DNA from: Pseudoduganella buxea
Lineage (GTDB): Bacteria; Pseudomonadota; Gammaproteobacteria; Burkholderiales; Burkholderiaceae_D
Length of the DNA: 64,000 nucleotides
Assembly (NCBI RefSeq): GCF_009720835.1
Contig: NZ_WNKZ01000005.1
Location: 62,001 to 126,000 of the forward strand
Reading direction: 5' to 3'
The notes under the pieces were generated by a model. The model did no database searches and was not told the DNA's origin. It was given only the letters and a program-made list of their open reading frames with translations. A program made the translations under genes and the position numbers. Shown in pieces: positions 32,894 to 43,013 of this stretch. Within the stretch, counting starts at the first letter, position 1; the number at the start of each line of letters is the position of its first letter.

Positions 32894-34522
32894 ATGCCCA
32901 ACACCTTCCCCATCCTGACTGCCTGCGCACTTGCCATCGCCCTGGCGCTGCCGGCCCACGCCGCCCCCAAGACCCTGCCGCAAGTGCAGGAAGCGCCGCT
33001 GCGCGCGCACATGGCCTTCCTGTCCAGCGACCTGCTGGAAGGGCGTGGCACGGGCCAGCGCGGCGGCGACCTGACCGTCGCCTACCTGGAAAACCAGGCC
33101 ATGGCGGCCGGCCTGCAACCGGCGCGCGACGGCAGCTACCGCCAGCTGGTGAAGATCGCCGGCGTGACGACCCTGCCGGAAGGCTCGACCTTGCGCGCCC
33201 ACGCCAACGGCGCGGCGCTGCCGCTGGCCTTCGGGAAGGACTGGGTCTGGGGCGCGGGCGACGCGCAGGCGCAGCACGAGCTGGACGCGCCGCTGGTCTT
33301 TGTCGGCTACGGCATCACGGCGCCGGAAGAAGGCTGGGACGACTACAAGGGTCAGGACATGAAGGGCAAGATCGTCGTCATGATGGTCAACGACCCGCTG
33401 CCCACGGCCGACGCGCCGAACCGCTTTGGCGGCAAGGCCCTGACCTACTACGGCCGCTGGACCTATAAATTCGAGGAAGCGAAACGGCGCGGTGCGGCGG
33501 GCGCGCTGCTGATCCACACGGACGCCTCGGCCTCGTATGGCTGGAGCGTCATCCAGAACAGCTGGAGCGGCGTGGAACGCTTCCAGCTGGCGCAGGGCGC
33601 GCCCGGCACGGCGCTGCAGGGCTGGCTGACGAACGACGCGGCGGCTGCCCTGTTCAAGGCGGGCGGCCAGGACCTGGAGGCGCTGCGCCTCGCCGCCGAA
33701 CGCAAGGACTTCAAGCCGGTGGCGCTGGGCGCGAAGTTGGCGGGCACGATGAAGTCGGCCGTGCGCACGGTGGACCAGTTCAACGTGGCCGGCATCGTGC
33801 CCGGCACGGACCCGAAGCTGAAGGACGAGGTGGTGATCTACAGCGCGCACTGGGATCACCTGGGCAAGCAAGGTGACGGCAAGGACGGCAAGGACAATAT
33901 CTACAACGGCGCCGTCGACAATGCTTCCGGCACGGCGGCCCTGCTGGCGATGGCGCAGGCGGCGGCGCGGTCGCCGGGCAAGCGCAGCCAGATGTTCCTG
34001 TGGGTGGCGGCGGAAGAGCAGGGCCTGCTGGGCAGCGCGGCCTACGCCACCGCGCCCCTGTGGCCATTGGAGAAAACCGCGGCCAACCTGAACCTGGACA
34101 GCCTGAACTGGATCGGCCGCGCGCGCGACGTCGGCACCCAGGGCAGCGAACGCACGGACCTGGGCAAGATGGCGGCGGCAACGGCCAAGGCCATGGACCT
34201 GCGCATCGCCGACGCCGAACCGGACCTGGCCGGCGGCTACTTCCGCAGCGACCACTTCAGCTTCGCCAAGGCCGGCGTGCCCGCTTTCTCCATCGCGGGC
34301 GGACGCGACACCGTCGGCGACAAGGAAGCGGCGGCCGCCGAGCGCAAGGCCTACCGCGCCCGCTACCACCAGGTCGGCGACGAATACGATCCGAAGTGGG
34401 ACCTGTCCGGCATGACGCAGCAAGCCCAGTTTACGCTGAACCTGGGCCGCGCTGTCGCCGACGCCCCCGCCATGCCACAATGGAAGGCGGGCGACCCCTT
34501 CGGCGCCATCCGCGCCAGGTAA
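32894..34522 (+). CDS. Exported M28-family zinc aminopeptidase with PA domain
   Basis: A 542-aa protein with signal peptide MPNTFPILTACALAIALALP (cut near AHA-AP). The order is N-terminal segment SSDLLEGRGTGQRGGDL, a PA insert (about 100-260), then the M28 catalytic domain with zinc ligands in YSAHWDHLG (His), YNGAVDNASG (bridging Asp), AAEEQGLLGS (Glu pair), LNLDSLNW (Asp) and a final His in ARYHQVGDEYD. All five expected ligand positions are present. ATG 32894 yields the signal peptide; upstream sequence is antisense to gluQ. Likely periplasmic or secreted peptide degradation. Confidence 0.92.
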   Translation: MPNTFPILTACALAIALALPAHAAPKTLPQVQEAPLRAHMAFLSSDLLEGRGTGQRGGDLTVAYLENQAMAAGLQPARDGSYRQLVKIAGVTTLPEGSTLRAHANGAALPLAFGKDWVWGAGDAQAQHELDAPLVFVGYGITAPEEGWDDYKGQDMKGKIVVMMVNDPLPTADAPNRFGGKALTYYGRWTYKFEEAKRRGAAGALLIHTDASASYGWSVIQNSWSGVERFQLAQGAPGTALQGWLTNDAAAALFKAGGQDLEALRLAAERKDFKPVALGAKLAGTMKSAVRTVDQFNVAGIVPGTDPKLKDEVVIYSAHWDHLGKQGDGKDGKDNIYNGAVDNASGTAALLAMAQAAARSPGKRSQMFLWVAAEEQGLLGSAAYATAPLWPLEKTAANLNLDSLNWIGRARDVGTQGSERTDLGKMAAATAKAMDLRIADAEPDLAGGYFRSDHFSFAKAGVPAFSIAGGRDTVGDKEAAAAERKAYRARYHQVGDEYDPKWDLSGMTQQAQFTLNLGRAVADAPAMPQWKAGDPFGAIRAR

Positions 34523-34592
34523 GTTTTCGATTCGGTGTCAGCCACCGAATGCTAGGTGAGCAAGGCGGCCCATCAGGCCTGCCTTGCTGCCG

Positions 34593-35786
34593 TCAGGCCC
34601 GCTTCGCTTCCGTCAGGAACAGGGCCAGGCCGGCCAGCGGGAACATCAGGCCCGTCACCAGCACGCCGTGCCAGCCATGATGGGCATACATCCAGCCACC
34701 CAGCGAGGAGCCGAGGGCGCCGCCCATGAAGAAGATGGCCATGTACAGGCCGTTCAGGCGCGAGCGCACTGCATCCCCCAGCGAATAGATGGCGCGCTGG
34801 CCCGTCACGAGGCTGGCCGAGACGCCCATGTCCAGCACGATCGACGCCAGCGCCAGCAGGCCCAGGTCGAACAGGCGGCTGCCCTGCAGCACCAGCGGCA
34901 CGGCGAACGACAGCGCCGCCGCCACCAGCGCGATGGCCGTCGTGGAGCGCGACTTGCCCTGGTCCGCCCGGCGTCCCGCCCATGGCGAGACGATGGCGCC
35001 GGCCACGCCGACCAGGGCGAAGATGGCGATGCCGGACTGCGACAGGCCGTGGGCCGGACTGGCCAGGACCAGCGGCACCGTGGTCCAGAACAGGCTGAAG
35101 GCGCCGAACATGCAGAACTGGTACAGGGCCCGGCGGCGCAGCACGGGCGTGGCCTTCAGCAGGTGCCACATGGAGCCCAGCAGCGCGGCATAGGTGCTGG
35201 TGTGCTCCGGTTCGCGCAGCGGCAGCAGGCGCTTGAGCACCAGCGCCAGCACGGCCGTGCCGACGGCAGACAGCACGAAGATGGCATGCCAGCCCAGCGC
35301 GTCGGTGACGAGGCTGGAGACGGGGCGGGCCAGCATGATCCCCAGCAGCAGGCCGCTGACGACGGTACCGACGGTCTGGCCGCGTGTTTCCGGTTTCGAC
35401 AGGTGGGCCGCGAAGGGCACGATGATCTGGGCGGCGACGGAACCGAGCCCGATGCAGAAGGCGGCAATGAGGAACAGGGTGGCGCTGGTGCTGAAGGCGG
35501 CCACGCCCAGGGCGCAGGCCGTGGCGGCCAGCGCCGTGACGATCAGCCGGCGGTTTTCCACCAGGTCGCCCAGCGGCACGATGAACAGCATGCCGGTGCA
35601 GTAGCCCATCTGCGTCAGGGTGACGATCAGGCCGGCGGCGCCCGCATCGAGGCCGGTAGCCCGGCTGATCGGCCCCACCAGGGGCTGGGCGTAGTACAGG
35701 TTGGCGACGATCAGGCCGGTGGCGATCGCCATCAGCCACACCATGGCGGGCGAAATATCCTGTTGTTGTTGTTTGTGTTGCACGCT
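34593..35786 (-). CDS. MFS transporter (sugar-efflux/drug-exporter type)
   Basis: A 397-aa inner-membrane protein with 12 predicted helices. MFS motif A appears between TM2 and TM3 (VPLGDLVENRRLIV) and in the second half (PWAGRRADQGKSRS). ANLYYAQPLVGPISRATGLD in TM1 is typical of the YfcJ/arabinose-efflux-like DHA branch. The start is taken as GTG 35786 because GGAG is 6 nt upstream; a longer N-terminus from 35855 would be hydrophilic and lacks a site. Substrate unknown. The LLM oxidoreductase lies 87 nt upstream on the same strand, so they may be cotranscribed. Confidence 0.87.
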   Translation of the reverse strand, partial: SVQHKQQQQDISPAMVWLMAIATGLIVANLYYAQPLVGPISRATGLDAGAAGLIVTLTQMGYCTGMLFIVPLGDLVENRRLIVTALAATACALGVAAFSTSATLFLIAAFCIGLGSVAAQIIVPFAAHLSKPETRGQTVGTVVSGLLLGIMLARPVSSLVTDALGWHAIFVLSAVGTAVLALVLKRLLPLREPEHTSTYAALLGSMWHLLKATPVLRRRALYQFCMFGAFSLFWTTVPLVLASPAHGLSQSGIAIFALVGVAGAIVSPWAGRRADQGKSRSTTAIALVAAALSFAVPLVLQGSRLFDLGLLALASIVLDMGVSASLVTGQRAIYSLGDAVRSRLNGLYMAIFFMGGALGSSLGGWMYAHHGWHGVLVTGLMFPLAGLALFLTEAKRA

Positions 35787-35873
35787 CACGACGACTCCAT
35801 TGATTTCGAGAGCGCGATATTGTATACAAAATTCGCATACCCTGCCGGAGGGCATGCGAAGCGGGGGGCGTCC

Positions 35874-36860
35874 TTACAGGCGCTTGTGCACCTCGGCCGT
35901 GATTTCGTAGGAGCGCAGCCGGGCGCTGTGCTCGAAGATCTGCGACGTGATCATCAGTTCGTCCGGCTGCGTGCTGGCGATGAAGGCCTTCAGCTGCGCT
36001 TCGACCGTTGCGGGCGAACCGACGGCGGAGCAGGACAGCACGGAGTCGAGCATGGCGTTTTCCTGCGGGCCCAGTTGCTGGCGGTAGTCGGCCTGGGGTG
36101 GCGGCAGCTTGCCGGGGCGTCCCGTACGCAGGTTGACGAAGGCCTGCTGCATCGACGTGGCGCGCCACTGCGCTTCCTCATCCGTATCGGCGGCGAACAC
36201 GTTATAGCCCAGCATGACGTAGGGCTTGGCCAGTTGCGCCGACGGCCGGAAGTTATTCCGGTACATGGCGATGGCCTGCATCATCATCTGCGGCGCGAAG
36301 TGCGAGGCGAATGCATACGGCAGGCCCATATGGGCCGCCAGCTGGGCGCCGAACAGGCTGGAACCGAGGATCCACAGCGGCGTCTTCGCGCCCTGGCCCG
36401 GCACGGCCAGCACGCGCTGGCGCGGCGAGTCCGACAGGTGGTCCTGCAGCTCCAGCACATCCTGCGGGAATTCGTCCGCGTCGGAGGCGAGGTTGCGGCG
36501 CAGCGCGCGCGCCGTGGTCTGGTCCGAGCCGGGCGCGCGGCCCAGGCCCAGGTCGATCCGGCCGGGGAACAGCGCTTCGAGCGTGCCGAATTGTTCGGCG
36601 ATCACCAGCGGCGAGTGATTCGGCAGCATGATGCCGCCGGCACCCACGCGGATGGTCGACGTGCCACCCGCCACGTGGGCAATGACGACGGCCGTGGCGG
36701 CGCTGGCGATGCCGGGCATGCCGTGGTGTTCGGCCAGCCAGTAGCGCTGGAAGCCCCACCGTTCGCCGTGCTGCGCCAGGTCGAGCGTGTTGCGCAGCGA
36801 GGCGCCGGCATCGCTGCCTTCGGCGATGGGAGAGAGGTCGAGTATGGAAAATGGGATCAT
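35874..36860 (-). CDS. LLM-class flavin-dependent oxidoreductase (luciferase-like)
   Basis: A 328-aa bacterial-luciferase-like monooxygenase, expected to use FMNH2 and O2. The pattern is that of the MsnO8 subgroup: [67 protein letters not shown], and [18 protein letters not shown]. The TIM-barrel core is complete. ATG 36860 is used; upstream codons are proline-rich and non-homologous. It lies upstream of the MFS gene on the same strand. Substrate cannot be predicted. Confidence 0.92.
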   Translation of the reverse strand: MIPFSILDLSPIAEGSDAGASLRNTLDLAQHGERWGFQRYWLAEHHGMPGIASAATAVVIAHVAGGTSTIRVGAGGIMLPNHSPLVIAEQFGTLEALFPGRIDLGLGRAPGSDQTTARALRRNLASDADEFPQDVLELQDHLSDSPRQRVLAVPGQGAKTPLWILGSSLFGAQLAAHMGLPYAFASHFAPQMMMQAIAMYRNNFRPSAQLAKPYVMLGYNVFAADTDEEAQWRATSMQQAFVNLRTGRPGKLPPPQADYRQQLGPQENAMLDSVLSCSAVGSPATVEAQLKAFIASTQPDELMITSQIFEHSARLRSYEITAEVHKRL

Positions 36861-36920
36861 GCGTGGACATGTCGGGGCAGGGGGCGGGGATTCAAGCAAG
36901 GCCCTGCACCCGTTGTGGGT

Positions 36921-39227
36921 TTAGGCCGTCCGGCTGCTGCCCTGGTCGGCCGTTTCCACCAGCGCGGCGCGCTCGCGCAACAGGGCCTTCATCTGCGCCA
37001 GCTGCAGGGGCTTGACGATGTGGCGGTCGAAGCCGGCCGCGCGCGAGCGCTGCTGGTCCTTCTCCTGGCCCCATCCCGTTACCGCCACCAGCGTGCAGCC
37101 GGCCAGGTTCGGGTCGGCGCGCAGCCGGCGCGCCAGCTCGTAGCCGTCCAGGCGCGGCATGCCGATATCGAGGAAGGCGATATCGGGCGCGAAGGCCTCG
37201 GCGCAGCGCAGCGCGGACAGGCCGTCGTAGCAGACATTGACGGTCTGGCCGGCCGCCAGCAGCAGCGCACGCAAGGTATTGGCATGGTCGACATTGTCGT
37301 CGGCCACCAGCACGCGCAGCGTGGCGATCGGCGCGTCGCCGGCGTCGCCGACCTTGACGGGCTGCGCGTCGGCCTGCGCCAGCGGCAGGTCGATGGCGAA
37401 GGTGCTGCCCAGGCCTTCGCCGGCACTGCTCGCCGTCAGCACGCCGCCATGCAGCTCGACCAGGCGGCGCGCCAGCGACAGGCCGATGCCCAGCCCGGCC
37501 TGGGCCCGGCCCAGCGAGCGGTCGGCCTGGAAGAAGATGTCGAACACGTGGGGCAGGGCGCCCGGCGCGATGCCGATGCCGTTGTCGCTGATCTCGATGC
37601 GCACGCGGCCCTCGCGCAGCAGCGCATGCAGGGCGATGCGCCCGCCGTTGGGCGTGTACTTGGCGGCGTTGTTGAGCAGGTTCGAGAAGACCTGGGCCAG
37701 GCGGGTGGCGTCCCCCGTCAGGTGCACCGGCTGCTCCGGCAGGTGCACGGCCAGCGCATGGCGGCGCTGTTGCAGCAGCGGGCCGGAGGTCTCCAGCGAA
37801 TGGGCCACGACGTCCTGCAGTACCACCGTGTCGTAGCGGATGCCCAGCTTGTTCGTCGTGATCCGCGACACGTCCAGCAGGTCGTCCACCAGCCGCACCA
37901 TCTGCCGCAGCTGGCGCTCCATGATCTCCAGCACGTTGGCCGGCGGCGGGCCGGCGCGGCCCGGCAGGCGCATCAGCTCCAGCGCGTTCACCAGGGGCGC
38001 CATGGGATTACGCAGCTCGTGCGCCAGGGTGGCGAGGAATTCGTCCTTGCGCACGTCGGCCGCCTGCAGCGCTTCCTGGGCAGCGCGCCGCTCCAGCAGC
38101 TCCTGGTCGGCGCGGCCGCGCGCTTCGTCCAGCGCCAGGGCAGCCCGCGCCAGCGAGTCGGCCACCTGTTGCGCCTCGCGAAAGTCGACCGCAGGTGCCG
38201 CCACGGCGCGGCCCGCGCCCAGGGCCGTCGCCGGCCCGATCAGGGCATGCACGGAGTGGGCGATGCGCCCGCCCACCAGCCAGGCCATGCCCAGGCCGAC
38301 GGCCAGCAGCACGACGGTGGCGATGATCAGCGACTGCAGGGTGCGCAGCAGGCCGGCCGTCAGGTTGCCATGGGGGACGCCCAGCATCACGGTCCAGCCG
38401 GATTTGATGGAGCGGCTGTACAGCGTCACCACTTCAAGGTTGTCGACCGTCAGCGATTCGAAGGTGTCCTCGGGTTGCTGGCGCACGCGTGCCACCACTT
38501 CGGGACGGGGCAGCTGGCCGCGGAACTGCTCGATATCGCGGTTACGGGCGACGATGCGGATGCCCGGATCGAGAATGGCGGCGCGCCAGCTGGCGGGGAT
38601 CTTCTGCTCGGCCAGGATGGGATTGAGCGCGGCCGGCCGCACCTGCGCGGCCAGGATGAAGCGCACCGCCCCGTCGCGCAGCACCGGCACGGCCACCGTG
38701 ATCGTGGCCGCGCCGCCGGCGCCCCGGTACATGCCCGACACCATCGGCTGCGCCGTGCGCACGACGTGTTGCAGCAGCTCGGGATTACCCGGGTCGAGCG
38801 GGCTGGCCGGGGCGGCGGCCGTATTGAGCAACTGGCGCCGCGTGGCCGGGTCGTACAGCACGATTTCCGTAATCGGCAGGATGGCGTGCACATTGCTGGC
38901 CTGGCGCCGGAACTCGGCCAGGTCATGTTCCTCGAGATCGTCCGACACCGACAAGGTGCGCAGCGCCGTGATGACGGTATCGAAATCGCGGTCGACGATC
39001 GACATCATCGAGCGCGCCGTTGCCATCGCCTCGCCCAGCAGGCTGGCCCGTTCGACCCGGTAGTGGTCGTAGATGAGGAAGGCCGACACGATGGCGGCCG
39101 GCAGCACGCAGCTCAGGACCAGCAGCGCCAGCCGGAAACGGATGGTCGGCAGCCGGGCCGCGGCGGCATGGCTGGCGGCCGCGCCGGGCGGGGCACTGTT
39201 CAGGTACGGAAGGGGGCTGGGCTCCAC
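36921..39227 (-). CDS. Membrane hybrid sensor histidine kinase/response regulator
   Basis: About 768 aa: TM1 (FRLALLVLSCVLPAAIVSAF, about 32-51), a periplasmic Cache-like sensor of ~230 residues, TM2 (LIIATVVLLAVGLGMAWLVG), a HAMP-like linker, HisKA with phospho-His in ATLAHELRNPMAP, HATPase_c with N box NLLNNAAKYTPNG, DNGIGIAPG and GLGIGLSLARR, and a C-terminal receiver (LVADDNVDHAN, phospho-acceptor in FLDIGMPRLDG, VTGWG, IVKPL). Without an HPt it probably signals to an external HPt or uses its receiver as a brake. The start is uncertain: GTG 39227 is used, GTG 39281 is an alternative. The M20 peptidase gene is divergent. Confidence 0.9.
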   Translation of the reverse strand: MEPSPLPYLNSAPPGAAASHAAAARLPTIRFRLALLVLSCVLPAAIVSAFLIYDHYRVERASLLGEAMATARSMMSIVDRDFDTVITALRTLSVSDDLEEHDLAEFRRQASNVHAILPITEIVLYDPATRRQLLNTAAAPASPLDPGNPELLQHVVRTAQPMVSGMYRGAGGAATITVAVPVLRDGAVRFILAAQVRPAALNPILAEQKIPASWRAAILDPGIRIVARNRDIEQFRGQLPRPEVVARVRQQPEDTFESLTVDNLEVVTLYSRSIKSGWTVMLGVPHGNLTAGLLRTLQSLIIATVVLLAVGLGMAWLVGGRIAHSVHALIGPATALGAGRAVAAPAVDFREAQQVADSLARAALALDEARGRADQELLERRAAQEALQAADVRKDEFLATLAHELRNPMAPLVNALELMRLPGRAGPPPANVLEIMERQLRQMVRLVDDLLDVSRITTNKLGIRYDTVVLQDVVAHSLETSGPLLQQRRHALAVHLPEQPVHLTGDATRLAQVFSNLLNNAAKYTPNGGRIALHALLREGRVRIEISDNGIGIAPGALPHVFDIFFQADRSLGRAQAGLGIGLSLARRLVELHGGVLTASSAGEGLGSTFAIDLPLAQADAQPVKVGDAGDAPIATLRVLVADDNVDHANTLRALLLAAGQTVNVCYDGLSALRCAEAFAPDIAFLDIGMPRLDGYELARRLRADPNLAGCTLVAVTGWGQEKDQQRSRAAGFDRHIVKPLQLAQMKALLRERAALVETADQGSSRTA

Positions 39228-39405
39228 GGGGTTGGCTGACGGGGTGGGGTAAAAGATGTAGACTGGTAAATGTTGTGCCACGTTACCATAGCTCGTGGGC
39301 CGATGGCAGCCTGGCTTCATGCGCCGCTCGCGCGGGCGCTGCATCTGTTGCAGGGGTGCCGCGCCGGCACGCGATCCCACCGAACTCTCCACCGACAGGT
39401 CCGCC

Positions 39406-40962
39406 ATGCTGAAGAAAGCCGTTCTGCTGTCCCTTGCCGTGCCCTTCCTGTTGATGCAGCCGGCCGTTGGTTCCACCGCGGCCACGTCGGCCACCCCGGC
39501 CGCGCCGGGCCCCCTTGCCGTCGAGACGGCCAGCCATGCCCGCGCCACGTACAAGGAAGCCGTCATCGACAGCCTGGCGGCGATGGTTGCCTTCAATACC
39601 GTGGCCGACCCCACCATTCCATTCGAGCGCAATCCGGCCCACCGGGGGTTCAAGGACTACCTGAAGGGCGAGGCCGCGCGCCTGGGCCTGGACTACCGGG
39701 ATGACGGTCATGTCGTCGTCATCGGTCTGGGGGCGGGCGCGGAACGTGTCGGCGTGATCACGCACGGCGACGTGCAGCCCGTCGACGCCACGAAATGGAA
39801 GCAGTCGCCGTTCAAGCTGGACCGCACCAGCGAGCCGGGCCTGCTGCTGGGCCGTGGCACCGAGGACGACAAGGGCCCGATCGCCACGGCGCTGTATGCG
39901 ATGAAGGCCATCAAGGACCGCCAGCTGCCCTTGAAAAAGCGCATCGAGCTGTATGTGTACATGGCCGAGGAATCGGATTGGGCGCCGCTCGAGGCCTACC
40001 TGAAGACGCACACGCCGCCGCAGATCAATATCACGCTCGACGCCGAGTACCCTGTCGTAACGGCGGAGAAAGGCTGGGGCCTGGTCACCGTCACCATGCC
40101 CGCCGAGAAGGCCCAGCCGGCCAAGCCGTCCAAGGGCGGGGCGCCGCGGCTGGGCAGCTTCACGGGCGGCTTCTTCGACAGCCAGATTCCCGAGGATGCC
40201 GCCGCAATCGTCGAGAACGCGACGCCGGCGCTGGAGCGGGCCATCCGCGCCCGCGCCGCGCGGCAGAAGGACATGCAATACCGCATCAGCCTGGCGGGCG
40301 GGCGCCTGCTGGTTGTCGCCAAGGGCGTCTCTGCCCACTCGTCCAAGCCCGAGGACGGCGTCAACGCGATTGCCATGCTGGCCGACGCCCTGGGCGGGCG
40401 GCAATGGCAGGGCACGCCGGCGGCGGCCATGGTCAATTTCGTCAACGACCTGGTCGGAACCGGGCTGTATGGCGAGAAGTTCGGCCAGGTGGCCTACCGC
40501 GACAGTTTCATGGGTCCGATGACGGTGGCCCCCGTGCTGCTGAAGGAAAGCGACCGGGGCCTGCAGCTGAACCTCAACCTGCGCCGGCCGCGCGGCAAGT
40601 CCTCGAGCGAGCTGGAGCAGCAGTTCCAGGTGGCCTTCCAGGCGTGGAAAGGGCGCCAGGGCGCGACCGTGCAGGATGCGCAGCTGACGGCGCAACTGGG
40701 CGAACCGTGGGTGCAGGACAGCGCGCCGCACCTGCCCGTGCTGCTGGGTGTGTTCTCGCACTACACGGGCATCAAGGATGCGAAGCCTGTCTCGATCGGC
40801 GGCGGCACCAATTCGCGCCTGTTCCCGAACGCCGTCAGCTTCGGCCCCAGCATGCCGGGGAGCGTCTACACGGGCCACTCCGAGCATGAGTTCATCAGCG
40901 AAAAGCAGTTGCTGCTGAACCTGGAAATGTACACGGCCGTACTCGTCGAGCTGGCCCGTTGA
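39406..40962 (+). CDS. Exported M20-family dipeptidase (PepV-like)
   Basis: A 518-aa zinc dipeptidase-like protein with signal peptide MLKKAVLLSLAVPFLLMQPA. Catalytic elements: ITHGDVQPVD (first zinc ligand His), RGTEDDKGPIATALYAM (bridging Asp), YMAEESDWAPLEAYL (general base Glu-Glu), the lid-domain AKGVSAHSSKPEDGVNAI, and late TGHSEHEFISEKQ (His ligand). These match the PepV/Sapep branch of M20. ATG 39406 has AGG 9 nt upstream. An exported location is unusual compared with cytosolic PepV and suggests periplasmic peptide trimming. It is divergent from the hybrid kinase gene. Confidence 0.9.
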   Translation: MLKKAVLLSLAVPFLLMQPAVGSTAATSATPAAPGPLAVETASHARATYKEAVIDSLAAMVAFNTVADPTIPFERNPAHRGFKDYLKGEAARLGLDYRDDGHVVVIGLGAGAERVGVITHGDVQPVDATKWKQSPFKLDRTSEPGLLLGRGTEDDKGPIATALYAMKAIKDRQLPLKKRIELYVYMAEESDWAPLEAYLKTHTPPQINITLDAEYPVVTAEKGWGLVTVTMPAEKAQPAKPSKGGAPRLGSFTGGFFDSQIPEDAAAIVENATPALERAIRARAARQKDMQYRISLAGGRLLVVAKGVSAHSSKPEDGVNAIAMLADALGGRQWQGTPAAAMVNFVNDLVGTGLYGEKFGQVAYRDSFMGPMTVAPVLLKESDRGLQLNLNLRRPRGKSSSELEQQFQVAFQAWKGRQGATVQDAQLTAQLGEPWVQDSAPHLPVLLGVFSHYTGIKDAKPVSIGGGTNSRLFPNAVSFGPSMPGSVYTGHSEHEFISEKQLLLNLEMYTAVLVELAR

Positions 40963-41273
40963 GCCCGTGTCGAGCTGAGCTGCAAGCGCTTGGGGAAGGT
41001 GGAAGGCAAGATTATCCGGATTATCTTTGGCATTATTGAAACGATGTCGCAATAATCAGTTTTTCATTGTTGGCAAGCAGTTGTTGTAAGCGCTTCCCAT
41101 ATTACCTGGCGCTCGCCAGAAAACTATTTCCCCAGCCGAAGAATTCATTTACCATGGGCAACAGGTCGCACTGCATGCGGCCTGCAGCCCATGCCCGGCT
41201 GCCACGCGCGGGCATTCAACGTTCAATTTTCAATGATTGAAATTGCTGGTCTTTGACCGGCAGGGGAACTTGC
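40963..41273. other. Gap upstream of the TraB-family gene
   Basis: No gene supported. ATTATTG/CAATAAT (about 41030-41056) can form a weak stem. Composition is moderately AT-rich, compatible with a promoter for the TraB gene; no clear box pair was found. Confidence 0.5.
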
Positions 41274-42212
41274 ATGCCGCGTTTTCTGACATTTGTTTTT
41301 GCCCTATTCCTTTCGTGGTCGGCCAATTCTATGGAAATGAGCGTCCCCAATGCGGTTGCCGCCGCCGAGCCGATCAAGCTGGATGCCGTTCCGCGGCGCG
41401 GCGCCCTTTACCGGATTCACCACGATGGCAAAACCAGCTACCTGTTCGGTACCATCCACGTCGGCAAGCAGGGATTCTTCCCGCTCGAGCCTGAAGTCAC
41501 CCGTGCGTTGGCGGACAGCACTTCCCTCGTGCTGGAACTTGACACCCGCGCCCACCGGCCGTTCGAACAGGCTCTCGCAAAGTACGGCGCTTATCCGGCC
41601 GGCGACACCATTACCCGGCACCTGTCGCCGCGCGCACTGGCGCAGCTGAACAAGGCACTGGCAAAGGCAGGCATCTCCCTGCAGAGCGTTGCCGGCTACC
41701 GGCCGTGGCTGGTGGCGAATATTTTGGTGGGGTCCGAGATCGAGAAGCATGGCTATCACCGCAGCAACGGCGTGGAGGGCTTCCTGCTGTCGGCCGCCAT
41801 CGCGCAGAAGAAGCAGGTGCACGAACTGGAGTCGGCCGATTATCAGCTCAGTCTGTTTGCATCGCTGGACGACGCCCAGCAGGAACGCTATCTGGTGGAA
41901 AACCTGGAAGAGCTGGAGAACGGCAAGGCGCTGCAAAAATCGGCCGGCTTGATCGACGCGTGGAGCAATGCCGACGCGGCGCGCATCGCCACGATGGCGC
42001 GCGAATTGACGGCCGGCGACAGTGTCTCGGCCGTCTTCATGGATCGTACCCTGCTGGGCAAGCGCAATCCGGAAATGACGAACCATATCGAACGCATCAT
42101 GCAGACGGACCAGGTTGCCTTTGTAGGCATCGGCTTGCTGCACCTGGTGGGCGAGAACGGCATTCCGGAGCTGCTGCGCCAGCGCGGGTATTCGGTCGAA
42201 AAAGTGTATTGA
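41274..42212 (+). CDS. Exported TraB/GumN-family protein
   Basis: A 312-aa protein with signal peptide MPRFLTFVFALFLSWSANSM. The TraB/GumN (Tiki-like) fold shows its two hallmark GX2H-type motifs: YLFGTIHVGKQGF (about 46-58) and GIGLLHLVGENG near the end, plus a central ELESADYQLSLFASLDDAQQ segment. Distant eukaryotic Tiki relatives are metal-dependent proteases; bacterial function is not established. ATG 41274 has AGGGGA 7 nt upstream and gives a clean signal peptide. It stands alone. Confidence 0.88.
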   Translation: MPRFLTFVFALFLSWSANSMEMSVPNAVAAAEPIKLDAVPRRGALYRIHHDGKTSYLFGTIHVGKQGFFPLEPEVTRALADSTSLVLELDTRAHRPFEQALAKYGAYPAGDTITRHLSPRALAQLNKALAKAGISLQSVAGYRPWLVANILVGSEIEKHGYHRSNGVEGFLLSAAIAQKKQVHELESADYQLSLFASLDDAQQERYLVENLEELENGKALQKSAGLIDAWSNADAARIATMARELTAGDSVSAVFMDRTLLGKRNPEMTNHIERIMQTDQVAFVGIGLLHLVGENGIPELLRQRGYSVEKVY

Positions 42213-42306
42213 AAGGAGCGGGCACCGGCCGCCCGCCACCGACGCACGCCTTGAGCAAACTCAAAAGCCGCGCCCGGCGCGCATGCTCCGGGCGACATCA
42301 ATCCCC

Positions 42307-42861
42307 TCATTGCCGCCGGATGGCACCGTTGCTGTAGGTGACGCGGTCGCCTACCTTGTAGTCCGGCGGCGTTTCCACCACCATACTCTGGCTGCTGCCG
42401 TCATCGGTACGCAAGGTGACCCGGTAAACCTGGTTGCCTGAGCCGGCCGTGCTCGGTACCGTACCGCCCGCTGCCGCGGCGCCGGTCGATCCCGTGACAC
42501 CGATCCCGGCGCTCTGCCGCGACATCGGTTCGATCGACTGCACCACCCCATTCCACGTCAGCTGCGCGCCTTGTGTCGTGCCCGTGCCGTGCGAGCCCAT
42601 TGCGCCGGTGCCGCTGGTGCTGCCAGTGCTGCCGCTGCTGCCCATGGAGCTGCTTGTGGTGGCGCCGTCGGTCATGGTGCTGGCGCCGGCGTAGCCGCTG
42701 CCCGAGGTGCCCGTGCCGGACAGGCCGGACGTGCCCGTGTCCGCACACCCGGCCACGGCAACGGCCACCAGGGCCAGCACGCCGGTCCGCCAGTGCGACC
42801 GCGGCGCGCGGCCCGTCCCCGATATCGAATCTTTTGATGCCAGACTGATTATTGATTTCAT
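42307..42861 (-). CDS. Lipoprotein with Gly/Ser/Thr linker and SlyB-like C-terminus
   Basis: A 184-aa protein with a long n-region, hydrophobic core GVLALVAVAVAGC and lipobox VAGC (Cys39). A low-complexity Gly/Ser/Thr stretch of ~60 residues (TSGLSGTGTSGSGYAGAS) leads to a compact C-terminal domain (LTWNGVVQSIEPMSRQ, YRVTLRTDDGSSQSMVVETP, YKVGDRVTYSNGAIRR) that looks like the small beta domain of SlyB/Pcp-type lipoproteins. GGAG lies 8-9 nt before the ATG. It probably sits in the outer membrane facing the periplasm. Role unknown. Confidence 0.75.
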   Translation of the reverse strand: MKSIISLASKDSISGTGRAPRSHWRTGVLALVAVAVAGCADTGTSGLSGTGTSGSGYAGASTMTDGATTSSSMGSSGSTGSTSGTGAMGSHGTGTTQGAQLTWNGVVQSIEPMSRQSAGIGVTGSTGAAAAGGTVPSTAGSGNQVYRVTLRTDDGSSQSMVVETPPDYKVGDRVTYSNGAIRRQ

Positions 42862-43013
42862 GATGTGTCTCCAGAAGAGGGCGCTGCCCTGTTACGGATT
42901 GGAGCTCAAGGGACACAGTTTGTTCGTCATGGGGGAAGCGCGCTTGATATAGATCAAACCCCGCATGGAGATGCTCAGCAATAATTGTCGCTCGGAAACG
43001 GATGAGGACAGAA

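Noticed and set aside
34584-39239. A 1551-codon open frame on the plus strand
   Set aside because: It runs antisense across MFS, LLM and histidine-kinase genes whose proteins are clearly homologous; its product is His/Gln/Arg/Ala-rich, the usual by-product of high-GC codon bias.
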